Assembly (NCBI GenBank): GCA_030655075.1
Contig: JAURWE010000024.1
Location: 62,001-126,000, forward strand
Origin: Pararhizobium sp.
GTDB taxonomy: Bacteria; Pseudomonadota; Alphaproteobacteria; Rhizobiales; Rhizobiaceae
Direction of reading: 5' to 3'
Length of the DNA: 64,000 bases
Every line of letters starts with the position of its first letter. The stretch's first letter is position 1. The notes under the pieces were generated by a model. That model ran no database searches. It had not been told where the DNA came from and was given only the letters and a program-made list of their open reading frames with translations. The translations under genes were made by a program, and so were the position numbers. This document shows, one piece after another, positions 23,227-30,981 of this stretch.

Positions 23227-24350
23227 CAGGCAAGCTCCTGTCCATGGCTGACGGCAACGCCGCTGTCGGCGTCGAAGACGTGCAGGCTGCCCGGATCGAG
23301 CCTTATGCCGATTGTCTCGCCGATGGCGACATTGGTGCGGTCATGCTCGACCAGAACCATGGTGCCGCCTGCAAAGTCGGCGGCGATATGCGTCTGGTCG
23401 CCCAGCCACTGGTTGACCGAGACGGTCGCCAAGACACCGCCCTCACTCCGGCGAACCGCATAGGGGCGGATGCCGAGAACCACCTTGCGGCGCTTCATGA
23501 GTTCGGCCCGAACCGCTGGCGAAAAATCCGACGCGCTGTAATCGAGCTTCACACCCTGATTGAGCCCGAAGGCCACGGTACTGTCATCGCCCGAAACCGT
23601 TGCCTCAAAGACGTTCATCGGCGGTTCGCCGACGAAGGTGCCGGTGAACAGGTTGGCCGGGCGCTCCTTGATCATCTGCGGCGTATCGAACTGCTGCAGC
23701 ACGCCGCCTTCCATGACGGCGATCCGGTCGGCAAGCGCATTGGCCTCCGTCTGGTCGTGCGTCACGAGAATGGCGGTCAGGCCGCGCTCCTTGATGTAAT
23801 GCTTGATGCGGCCGCGAAGGACGGCGCGCAGCTGCGGCTCCAGCTGTCCCATCGGCTCGTCGAGCAGGTGCAGGTCGGCATCACGGATCAGCGCCCGTCC
23901 GAGCGAGGCGCGCTGCTGCTGGCCGCCCGAGATCGAGCTGGGATAGCGGCCCATGATGTCTTCGATTTCGAGAAGCTTGGCGATATAGGCCACCTTCTCA
24001 TCGACGACTGCCTGCGAAAACTTGGAGGATTTCAGGGCGAAGGCGATGTTTTCGCGCACCGTCAACGGCGGATAGAGCGAATAGCCCTCGAATGCCATGG
24101 CGACGTTGCGCTTGACCGGCGCAAACGTGTGGACCTCGCGGCCCTTCAGCGAAATCGTGCCGCGCGACACGCCCTCGAAACCGGCGACCATGCGCAGCGT
24201 CGAGGTCTTGCCGCAGCCGGACGAGCCGAGAAGCGCGATGATCTCGCCCTTCTTGACGTCCATGGTGATGTTGCGCACCGCGTGCACGCCGTGGTCGATC
24301 GGTCCGTAGAACTTGTCGACGCTTTTGATCAACAGAGCGGTTTCACTCAT
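23226..24350 (-). CDS. ABC transporter ATPase 1 of the polyol importer
   Basis: A 374-residue MalK/UgpC-type ATPase. Walker A 'GSSGCGKTS' (residues 42-50), signature 'ISGGQQQR' (140-147), Walker B 'LHLLDEPMGQLEPQLR' and switch His 198 ('VTHDQTEA') are intact, but the Q-loop Gln is replaced by Glu 88 ('MAFEGYSLYP') and the D-loop is GQLE instead of SALD. A C-terminal TOBE region follows. It pairs with a second, differently altered ATPase encoded directly upstream (ATGA overlap). Two distinct ATPases of this kind are also found in rhizobial glycerol (GlpST) and, as I recall, erythritol (Mpt) importers. Confidence 0.88.
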   Translation of the reverse strand: MSETALLIKSVDKFYGPIDHGVHAVRNITMDVKKGEIIALLGSSGCGKTSTLRMVAGFEGVSRGTISLKGREVHTFAPVKRNVAMAFEGYSLYPPLTVRENIAFALKSSKFSQAVVDEKVAYIAKLLEIEDIMGRYPSSISGGQQQRASLGRALIRDADLHLLDEPMGQLEPQLRAVLRGRIKHYIKERGLTAILVTHDQTEANALADRIAVMEGGVLQQFDTPQMIKERPANLFTGTFVGEPPMNVFEATVSGDDSTVAFGLNQGVKLDYSASDFSPAVRAELMKRRKVVLGIRPYAVRRSEGGVLATVSVNQWLGDQTHIAADFAGGTMVLVEHDRTNVAIGETIGIRLDPGSLHVFDADSGVAVSHGQELA

Positions 24351-25465
24351 GCCGCTTCTCCATTGCTGATGTGTGTGTTGCCGGCCGTGCGGATCAGCGC
24401 GCCCGAGGCCTTGTCGAAGAGGAACGCCGTTCTGCCGTCGATGGCAATATGGGCGGGCCCGGAAACCGGGCCGGGCGTGCCGGCCGGGCGGGAGACGAGG
24501 ATTTCGCGTTTGCGCGCGGTCAGCACCAGTGTCACCGTTTTCTCGTTGAGCGGCGTTTCCGCCTCGACATTGACGGGAACCGCACCGGTCGCGCCCGCCT
24601 CGACGAAGGTGATCGCCTCCGGCCTGATGCCGACGACGCAGGTACGGCCTGCCACGTCCTCCGGCATGCCGGAGAGCGGCACGCGGATGTTGGAGATCTC
24701 GCAATAGAGCCCATCCGGACCCGTCTGCGGCACGACGTCGAGCAGGTTGATGGTCGGATCGCCGAACAGGCGGGCGATCTCGATATCGGCCGGCCGGTTG
24801 TAGATTTCTTCCGGCGTGCCGATCTGGCGGATGCGTCCGGCCGCCATGACAGCAATACGGTCGCCGAGCGCCATGGCCTCCTTGTAGTCCTGCGTCACGT
24901 AGATGACCGTCGCTCCCTGTGCGGCGAGCAGGCGCGGCAGTTCCAGACGCATCTCGAAGCGCAGTTTGGCGTCGACGTTGCGCAGGGGATCGTCAAGCAG
25001 CAGCAGCGGCGGCGAACCGGCCAGCGCCCGGGCGAGCGCCGTTCTCTGCTTCTGGCCGTTCGACAGGGCTTTCGGGTGATGCGACAGCACGTGGTCGATC
25101 TTCAGAAGCTTCGCGACCTTGTTGACGCCTGCAGCAATCGCATCCTTCGACGAGCGGGTGGCCGTCAGCGGGCTCGCAATATTGTCATAGGCGCTCATGT
25201 GCGGAAACAGGGCAAAGTTCTGGAAGGCCATGCCGATGCCGCGATGTTCGGCATCGACCTCGGCCACGTCCTTGCCACCGATGAAGATCTTGCCCTCGTC
25301 GGGATCGATGACGCCGGCGATCATGCGCAGGAGCACGGTCTTACCGGCGCCCGACGGGCCGAACAGGACCAGGGTTTCCCCGTCGGCGACGTCGAGCGAG
25401 AGATTGTCGAGCACGGTGTTGGTCTTGAAGCGCTTGACGATGTTTTGAAGGCGCAGTGTTGTCAT
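24347..25465 (-). CDS. ABC transporter ATPase 2 of the polyol importer, degenerate active site
   Basis: A 372-residue ATPase with Walker A 'GPSGAGKT' (36-43) and Q-loop Gln 82. The signature reads LSNGQ (134-138) instead of LSGGQ, the Walker B catalytic Glu is Asp 159 ('LLLLDDPLRNVD'), and the switch His is Gln 192 ('VIYVTQDYKEAM'). These changes predict that the site formed by its own Walker motifs hydrolyses ATP slowly or not at all. It is translationally coupled to ATPase 1 and should form a heterodimer with one active and one regulatory site. Confidence 0.88.
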   Translation of the reverse strand: MTTLRLQNIVKRFKTNTVLDNLSLDVADGETLVLFGPSGAGKTVLLRMIAGVIDPDEGKIFIGGKDVAEVDAEHRGIGMAFQNFALFPHMSAYDNIASPLTATRSSKDAIAAGVNKVAKLLKIDHVLSHHPKALSNGQKQRTALARALAGSPPLLLLDDPLRNVDAKLRFEMRLELPRLLAAQGATVIYVTQDYKEAMALGDRIAVMAAGRIRQIGTPEEIYNRPADIEIARLFGDPTINLLDVVPQTGPDGLYCEISNIRVPLSGMPEDVAGRTCVVGIRPEAITFVEAGATGAVPVNVEAETPLNEKTVTLVLTARKREILVSRPAGTPGPVSGPAHIAIDGRTAFLFDKASGALIRTAGNTHISNGEAA

Positions 25466-25470
25466 GACGA

Positions 25471-26328
25471 TTATCCCTTCACCGCGCCGAGCGACAGGCC
25501 TTCGACCAGATAGCGCTGCGCGTAGAGTGCGATGGCCAGCGTCGGCGTGACCGAGAGCACGATGGCGGCGGCGATCTGTCCGTACTGGATGCCGGACGAG
25601 GTGATGAAGGCGAGCGCACCCACGGTGACCGGCTGCTTGTCGGCCGATGCCAGCACCAGCGCGAAGACGAAGTTGTTCCAGGCAAAGATGAAGGCGAGCA
25701 GGCCGGCCGCCGCAATCCCCGGTCCTGCCAGCGGCAGGGCGATCTTGCGGAATGTCGCGAACCAGGAGTGCCCGGCAATGCGGTAGGCATATTCGACGTC
25801 AGCCGAAATGTCCTCGAAATAGCCGCGCACGATCCACAGGATGAGCGGCAGGCAGATCAGCTGGTAGACCCAGATCAGCCCGAAATAGGTGTCCGACAGG
25901 CCGAGCCACTGAAAATACTGCGTCAGCGGCAGAAGCACCAGCAGTGGAGGCGCAAAGCGGAAGGACAGAAGTGTAAAGGCGATGTCTTCCGAACCCTTGA
26001 ACTTGTGGCGGGCAAAGGCATAGGCCGCCGGCACGCCGAGCACGAGGGCAACGGCGACGGATGTCACCGACAGGAACACCGAGTTGCCGAGGTTCCGCAT
26101 GAAGGCGATGTCGAGCGTACCGGCCGCCGTCTGCAGCTTGCCGGTGATCAGCGCTACATAGTTCGACAGGGTGGGCGAGAACACGATCGATGGCGGAATC
26201 TTCAGGATCGTCTCGTTCGTCTGGAACGACATCAGGAAGATCCAGAAGATCGGGAACATGAAGAAGGTGACGACGAGGGCGAGCGCGATGAAGCGCAGCG
26301 TTCTTTCGAGCGTGGATGTGTTTTCCAT
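25471..26328 (-). CDS. ABC transporter permease (MalG-like) of the polyol importer
   Basis: A 285-residue membrane protein with six predicted segments. The EAA loop 'VEYAYRIAGHSWFATFRKIA' followed by 'LPLAGPGIAAAGLLAFIFAW' is characteristic of carbohydrate CUT1 permeases of the MalG/UgpE type. The ATG at 26328 has AGGAAA in front; an ATG at 26352 would overlap the upstream gene. It lies 5 bases before ATPase 2. Confidence 0.9.
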   Translation of the reverse strand: MENTSTLERTLRFIALALVVTFFMFPIFWIFLMSFQTNETILKIPPSIVFSPTLSNYVALITGKLQTAAGTLDIAFMRNLGNSVFLSVTSVAVALVLGVPAAYAFARHKFKGSEDIAFTLLSFRFAPPLLVLLPLTQYFQWLGLSDTYFGLIWVYQLICLPLILWIVRGYFEDISADVEYAYRIAGHSWFATFRKIALPLAGPGIAAAGLLAFIFAWNNFVFALVLASADKQPVTVGALAFITSSGIQYGQIAAAIVLSVTPTLAIALYAQRYLVEGLSLGAVKG

Positions 26329-26338
26329 TGTTTTTTCC

Positions 26339-27265
26339 TCACGCTTCGCCACGGGCGCGTTCGCGCAGCCGCAGCCAGTTCTTGATGAAGACGTTCGACA
26401 GGAAGTAGGTGAGCGCCCAGAGAATGACCATCAGCGCCGCCGAGCGGCCGACATTGGTCGACTGGAAGAAGTTGAGATAGGCCTCGACCTGGAAAACCGT
26501 CAGCGTATTGCCGGGTCCGCCCTGCGTCATCGCGTAGATGATGTCGAACTGCTGGATGCTGTCGAGCAGCCGGAACAGCGTCGCCGTCAGGATATAGGGC
26601 GTCAGCATCGGCAGCGTGATGCGGAAGAACACGAAGGTCCGGGGCACGCCATCAAGGGCAGCCGCCTCGAAGGGCTGGGTCGGCAGCGAGCGCAGGCCGG
26701 CCAGAAGCAGGATCATGATGAAAGGCGTATAGACCCAGATATCGACGAGCACGACGGTGAACAGCGCCGTATCGGGCGACGAGGCCCAGCGGAAATCCTG
26801 CAGGCCGATTTGGCTCGCCAGATAGCTGAGGATACCGAAGCTCGGATTGGTCATCAGCTTCCACATCAGCGCGGCCAGCGCCGGCGCGATCATCAGCGGC
26901 AGAAGCAGCATGATCGAGATGAAATTGTTGATGGTCGAACGCTTCTGCAGAAGGAGCGCGATACCGAGGCCGAGCAGCAGCTCGAGCGTCACGGTGAAGC
27001 CGGCATAGAGCAAAGAGACCTTGACCGTGTTCCAGAAGCCCGGGTCGTTGACCACGAAGTTCCAGTAGTTTTCACCCCAGTTGAACTGGCGCGACCAGGG
27101 CTGGCTCAGCCGGTAGCGCTGGAACGAGTAGATGACTGCGGTGATGAAGGGAATGAGGATGCCGATGCAGACCAGAAGGGCCGGAAGGCTCAGCACATAG
27201 GGGAGCGCTTTTCTGCTGATCCTGAAACCGGAGGCGGGCTTGCGCGGGTTTGACGTTGAAGCCAT
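26339..27265 (-). CDS. ABC transporter permease (MalF-like) of the polyol importer
   Basis: A 308-residue inner-membrane protein. 'PFEAAALDGVPRTFVFFRI' followed by 'TLPMLTPYILTATLF' is the EAA loop of MalF/UgpA-type permeases, and 'QQFDIIYAMTQGGPG' is the usual segment after it. The ATG at 27265 follows GGAG; longer forms would include a non-homologous N-terminus. It forms the channel together with the MalG-like subunit. Confidence 0.9.
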   Translation of the reverse strand: MASTSNPRKPASGFRISRKALPYVLSLPALLVCIGILIPFITAVIYSFQRYRLSQPWSRQFNWGENYWNFVVNDPGFWNTVKVSLLYAGFTVTLELLLGLGIALLLQKRSTINNFISIMLLLPLMIAPALAALMWKLMTNPSFGILSYLASQIGLQDFRWASSPDTALFTVVLVDIWVYTPFIMILLLAGLRSLPTQPFEAAALDGVPRTFVFFRITLPMLTPYILTATLFRLLDSIQQFDIIYAMTQGGPGNTLTVFQVEAYLNFFQSTNVGRSAALMVILWALTYFLSNVFIKNWLRLRERARGEA

Positions 27266-27384
27266 TGGAAGCTCCGTTCTTTTTCTTGATGGGAAGAAAC
27301 CACGCGGGGCGCACCTCTGGACATGTCCAGCGCCTGCCAACGGCATCTCGATTGGTGTTAGGCCTGAGCCGGTGCGCGGGATAC

Positions 27385-27402
27385 CCGGCGCTTTCGCGCC
27401 GG
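27385..27402 (-). terminator. Hairpin between binding-protein and permease genes of the polyol importer
   Basis: CCGGCGC (27385-27391), loop TTTC, GCGCCGG (27396-27402) lies 22 bases beyond the stop of the binding-protein gene, inside a 158-base gap that holds no other gene. No T tract follows on the minus strand, so it is more likely a stabiliser of the upstream mRNA or a partial terminator that keeps binding protein in excess. Confidence 0.5.
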
Positions 27403-27423
27403 ATATCTGCCTTGGGAGGCGTA

Positions 27424-28860
27424 TCAGCCGAGACCGGCTTCCTTGAGCTGCCTGTCGATGCTTTCGACCAGCTGGTCTAGACCTTCATCGACCGGCACTT
27501 CCTTGGCGACCATCTTCTGAAGCGTTGCCGCCCATTCGGTGGTGACGTCAAAGAACAGCGGCTGTGGCGTGAACTTGATCGAAGCGCCGGCGGCCGATGC
27601 GTCGAACATGTCGACATAGCCCGGATACTTGTCGAGCTTGGTGCGGAACATCTCGTCCTTCCAAACCGACTGGCGGACCGGATCGACGAAGTCCATCTTG
27701 GTGGCGCCGAACAGAGCGTGCTCGGGACCGGTTGCCCACTGCAGGAAGTACCAGGTTGCGTCCTTGTCCTTCGAGAAGTTCGACATGGCCAGCGACCAGA
27801 TCCAGATGTTCGGCGTCGAAGCCGTTGCATCCGGGTTGGCGGTAAAGGCGGCATAGGACAGCTGTCCGGCCATCTTGTTGTCGCCGCCGTTCATGAAGTA
27901 ACCCAGGCAATCGGCGTCGAAGATCATCGCCGATGCGCCGGCGCCGAGATCGGTACCGACCTGATACCAGGTGTAGGTCGACCAGTCCTTCGGGCCGCTT
28001 TCCTGGATCATCTGCACCCACTTGGCGTGGAAGGCCTTGGAGCCGGCCGTACCCATGGCTGCAGACAGCTTGCCGTCGGTGACGTTGAGGTCCTTCTCGT
28101 TGAAGTTCGCGTAGGCCGACAGGAAGCCCGGATGGATCGTCGCCCAAGAGCGCGAACCGCGGACGCCGATGCCGTAGATGCCGCCGACGTCCTTCTGCAG
28201 CTTGGCAGAAACCGCGATCATGTCATCGAGGTTCTTCGGCACCGAAACGCCGGCCTTGTCGAACATCGCCTTGTTATAGGTGATGTTGTTCTGCTCGAAG
28301 GCCCACGGAATGCACCACTGCTTCGCATCGTCGGAACCGAGCGCGCCGCCGGGCTGGCCGTTCCAGGCGCAGGAGTTCTTAACGCCGGGCAGGAAATCGT
28401 CCCAGGCGTAGTTCGGGTTGGTCTTTTCCGGATCGTTGATCCATTCCTTGAGATCGGTGATCCAGCCGGCCGGACCATAGGTCCAGGTCATGTAGGCGCC
28501 AGTCATGAAGGCATCATATTCGGTCGAGCCGGACGACAGGGCCGCCGTCACCTTGTCGAAGTAGACGTCTTCCGGGAAGACGTCATAGGTGACCTCGATG
28601 CCGGTCATGTCCTTGAACGTCTGCAGGTTGGCGATCATGGCATCGGCATAGGGGTGCTTGTTCAAAAGCAGCTTCAGGGACTTGCCCGAATGCTTCTTCC
28701 AGTCGAAGTCGGCCGCATGGGCCTGCGTCGACATCATGTTCATCAGCGTGCCGGCAGTGCCGGCCGTGATGCCCATGGCGCCGAGGCCTTTCAGCATGCC
28801 GCGGCGATCCACCTCTCCGCGCAGGAACGCGCTGATCAGGTCTTTTTCCTTCTCATACAT
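27424..28860 (-). CDS. Polyol ABC transporter binding protein with Tat-type signal
   Basis: A 478-residue periplasmic protein of the carbohydrate CUT1 binding-protein family. The N-terminus has an extended leader with 'DRRGMLKGLGAMG', matching the twin-arginine consensus R-R-x-x-L-K, then a hydrophobic stretch and 'STQAHAADFDW' as cleavage region, so export folded via Tat is likely. Mature-part features include 'GSTEYDAFMTGAYMTWTY', 'WCIPWAFEQNNITYNKAMFD' and 'AMIFDADCLGYF'. A strong AGGAGGAG ribosome site precedes it. It is the first gene of the long operon and probably binds erythritol or a related polyol; the same protein type occurs in rhizobial glycerol importers. Confidence 0.87.
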   Translation of the reverse strand: MYEKEKDLISAFLRGEVDRRGMLKGLGAMGITAGTAGTLMNMMSTQAHAADFDWKKHSGKSLKLLLNKHPYADAMIANLQTFKDMTGIEVTYDVFPEDVYFDKVTAALSSGSTEYDAFMTGAYMTWTYGPAGWITDLKEWINDPEKTNPNYAWDDFLPGVKNSCAWNGQPGGALGSDDAKQWCIPWAFEQNNITYNKAMFDKAGVSVPKNLDDMIAVSAKLQKDVGGIYGIGVRGSRSWATIHPGFLSAYANFNEKDLNVTDGKLSAAMGTAGSKAFHAKWVQMIQESGPKDWSTYTWYQVGTDLGAGASAMIFDADCLGYFMNGGDNKMAGQLSYAAFTANPDATASTPNIWIWSLAMSNFSKDKDATWYFLQWATGPEHALFGATKMDFVDPVRQSVWKDEMFRTKLDKYPGYVDMFDASAAGASIKFTPQPLFFDVTTEWAATLQKMVAKEVPVDEGLDQLVESIDRQLKEAGLG

Positions 28861-29020
28861 TGGTCTTCTCCTCCTTCAGTGGGTAATACGAACTCAGATG
28901 AGCCTCACCGGTACCCAGCCGGTATTTCCTCCGAAGACCGGCGCGCGTGCGTCGGCCCTCCCAAAACCTGTTCCCTTTTTCAGCGCCGGTTGTTTTCGGC
29001 GCCGTTTTCCTCTGCCCGTT
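28861..29020 (-). promoter_or_regulatory. Promoter region of the erythritol-island operon
   Basis: The 160 bases between eryD and the binding-protein gene hold no gene. ACCGG-N7-CCGGT (28907-28923) is a short inverted repeat about 47 bases upstream of the ATG and is the best operator candidate. GCGCCG/CGGCGC (28983-29002) just after the eryD stop can form a hairpin, but the minus strand lacks a T tract after it. No clear -35/-10 pair was found. Confidence 0.4.
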
Positions 29021-29989
29021 TCAGCGCTTGTCTCCCGCAAGCAGCCGGGCCGTCTTTTCGTCTGTTATCAGCCCGCTCAGGCACTTGCTTTCGAGCACGG
29101 CGCCGATCGCCCGGACCTTCATCTTGCCGCCGGCGACGGCGACGATGCGGCGGTTCATTAGGCTTTCGCGGCTGAGCGTGAAGGTGCGGTCCGACAGCGT
29201 CGTCTCGATCGCGTTGCCCGCCTCGTCGAAGAAGTGGCCGAGCAATTCGCCGGCACCACCGGCGGTCTTGATGTCCTCGATCTCGCTCTTCTCGATCATG
29301 CCGGTCGCCACCAGCGACGCTTCGCGCTCGACGGTGCCGATACCGACCATCAGCAGATCGGCGGTGGCGGCGAGATCAAAGACCTCGCGCACGCCGCGCT
29401 GGCTGAAGAGCACGTCGCGGTCTTCCACCGTGTTGGCGAAGAACGGCACCGGCATGACATAGGCCTCGGCGCCGGTGCGTTCGGCCAGCCGGTGGATAAC
29501 ATCGTGCGGATTGGCGGAAAACTTGCGCGTCAGGCCGCCGAGCAGCGAGACGAAACGAACCTTGTTGTTGGCGGTGCGCGGCAGATATTCGACGCAGGCG
29601 GCGAGCGTGCGGCCATGGCCCATGCCGATCAGCACCTCGCCCTCGCGTTCGATCTCGCGCTTTAGGAACTGCGCCCCGGCAATGCCGAGCGCCTTCAGCG
29701 GCAAGTCTTCCGGATCGAAATCAGGAACGACTTCGCAATAGTCGAGCCCGAAACGCTCGGACAGCTTCTGCTCGAGTTCGACGCATTCGGAGACTTCGCC
29801 GTCGATGTAGACTTTGACGAGGCCATCCTGGTTGGCCTTCATGATCAGGCGGTGCGCCTTGAGCGAGGTCAGCCCCAGACGCTTGGCGACCTCGGCCTGG
29901 GTCAGGCCGCCGGCGTAGTGAAGCCATGCCGCCCGCGCTGCCATGCTCGACTCTTCCTCGCGAAGAGATCCTCCACCCATGACCGCCAT
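29021..29989 (-). CDS. eryD: SorC/DeoR-family regulator (EryD-like)
   Basis: A 322-residue SorC-type regulator: N-terminal helix-turn-helix 'LTQAEVAKRLGLTSLKAHRL' (about residues 31-50) and a large sugar-phosphate binding domain of SorC type ('GEVLIGMGHGRTLAACVEYL', 'VRFVSLLGGLTRKF', 'ADLLMVGIGTVEREASL', 'VAVAGGKMKVRAIGAVL'). Brucella EryD represses the ery operon and is relieved by erythritol; this protein stands directly upstream of the operon in the same direction. The ATG at 29989 lies close after GGTGGAG; a GTG three codons earlier (29998) is possible. Confidence 0.85.
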   Translation of the reverse strand: MAVMGGGSLREEESSMAARAAWLHYAGGLTQAEVAKRLGLTSLKAHRLIMKANQDGLVKVYIDGEVSECVELEQKLSERFGLDYCEVVPDFDPEDLPLKALGIAGAQFLKREIEREGEVLIGMGHGRTLAACVEYLPRTANNKVRFVSLLGGLTRKFSANPHDVIHRLAERTGAEAYVMPVPFFANTVEDRDVLFSQRGVREVFDLAATADLLMVGIGTVEREASLVATGMIEKSEIEDIKTAGGAGELLGHFFDEAGNAIETTLSDRTFTLSRESLMNRRIVAVAGGKMKVRAIGAVLESKCLSGLITDEKTARLLAGDKR

Positions 29990-30374
29990 CGTCTCCACCC
30001 CGGCTGATATTTTTTTCTATTGTTGAAAATAATTTCATCCGCTGAAAAAAATGTCAAGCGGCAGCGCAGCACACTTCAGCGTGCCGTGACGGCATTGGCA
30101 GCGAAATCTGAAAGCACGGACTGCGGCTGAACGGCCGGTGGGACGATTAACGCAGCGGATTCAGGCGCTTCCCGCGTCGCAACAGAAACGCAAAAAAATA
30201 AGGTAAAAACCGGTGAGAATCTTCAATTGCGGCCGGTTTTGAGCGGGAAAAACGTGGGAACCGTATAAGATTTCCGCGTTACCAGTCCGAAATCCGGGAA
30301 ACGGATTCGTATCGGAAATGGATAGGATTAAATCCTACTCGATGATAAAATACATCGAAATCGAGGATCCAATC
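29990..30374. promoter_or_regulatory. Gene-free gap with ParD operator candidate
   Basis: No gene is seen in these 385 bases between eryD and parD. The part next to eryD is A+T-rich and presumably carries its promoter. TAGGATT (30323-30329), central A, AATCCTA (30331-30337) is a perfect palindrome 37 bases before the parD ATG and is the best autorepression site for ParD. A looser repeat around CGAAATCCG and CGGATTCG lies at about 30288-30310. Confidence 0.45.
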
Positions 30375-30668
30375 ATGAGAACGACGCAAGCATTGAGCAT
30401 CACCCTGCCCCTGGAAATGGCCCAGATGGTCAAGGCCAAGGTCGCCTCCGGCGAGTACGCCAGCGAGAGCGAAGTCATCCGCGACGGCCTCAGAACCCTC
30501 GCCGCCCGGGATGCCGCCATCGAGAAATGGCTGCACGAGGAGGTGGTTCCGACGATCCGAGAGCTTGAGGCAAATCCTGATAACGTCCTCACTGGTGACG
30601 AACTGCGCCAACAGCTGCACGCCTATATGGATTCCCGATCGAATGAGACCGCGAGAGATGAGCTATAG
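30375..30668 (+). CDS. parD: ParD-type antitoxin
   Basis: A 97-residue protein with an N-terminal ribbon-helix-helix: 'TQALSITLPLEMAQMVKAKV' gives the beta strand and first helix, 'EYASESEVIRDGLRTL' the second. The acidic C-terminal half would wrap the toxin. The start MRTTQ at 30375 is preferred over an in-frame ATG at 30318 because it places the DNA-binding strand at the N-terminus. It overlaps the toxin gene by 11 bases. Confidence 0.9.
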   Translation: MRTTQALSITLPLEMAQMVKAKVASGEYASESEVIRDGLRTLAARDAAIEKWLHEEVVPTIRELEANPDNVLTGDELRQQLHAYMDSRSNETARDEL

Positions 30669-30960
30669 GGTCCTATTCCAGCCGAGGGTTCGAAAGGACC
30701 TGAAAGAGCTTTACAGCTATTTTTCACCCAATGCCGGCCAACGCGTTGCGCGCGCCTATGTCGATGACATCATCGACTATTGTCTGGCCTTGAAAACATT
30801 CCCCGAGCGCGGCACCCGCCGGGACGATATCAGCCCGGGCCTCCGCCTCGTTGGCTATCGCCGCAAGGCAACCATCGCCATCCGGATCGACGATGACACT
30901 GTCACGATCCTGCGGGTCTTTCACAAGGGCCGCGACGTCAGTTTCCCCGACAACGACTAA
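30658..30960 (+). CDS. parE: ParE/RelE-superfamily toxin
   Basis: A 100-residue basic protein: 'MSYRVLFQPRVRKDLKELYS', 'YFSPNAGQRVARAYVDDIID', 'FPERGTRRDDISPGLR' and the final strand 'TVTILRVFHKGRDV' match ParE. ParE toxins generally poison DNA gyrase; RelE relatives cut mRNA on the ribosome. The ATG at 30658 lies inside the end of parD, the usual coupling. An ATG five codons earlier (30643) is possible. Confidence 0.88.
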   Translation: MSYRVLFQPRVRKDLKELYSYFSPNAGQRVARAYVDDIIDYCLALKTFPERGTRRDDISPGLRLVGYRRKATIAIRIDDDTVTILRVFHKGRDVSFPDND

Positions 30961-30981
30961 ATCCAGCATCGGCCGCCGCCC

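Noticed and set aside
29990..30374. Possible small RNA or short gene in the gap before parD
   Set aside because: No coding potential, ribosome site or terminator-like hairpin was found; only promoter-like and palindromic sequence.
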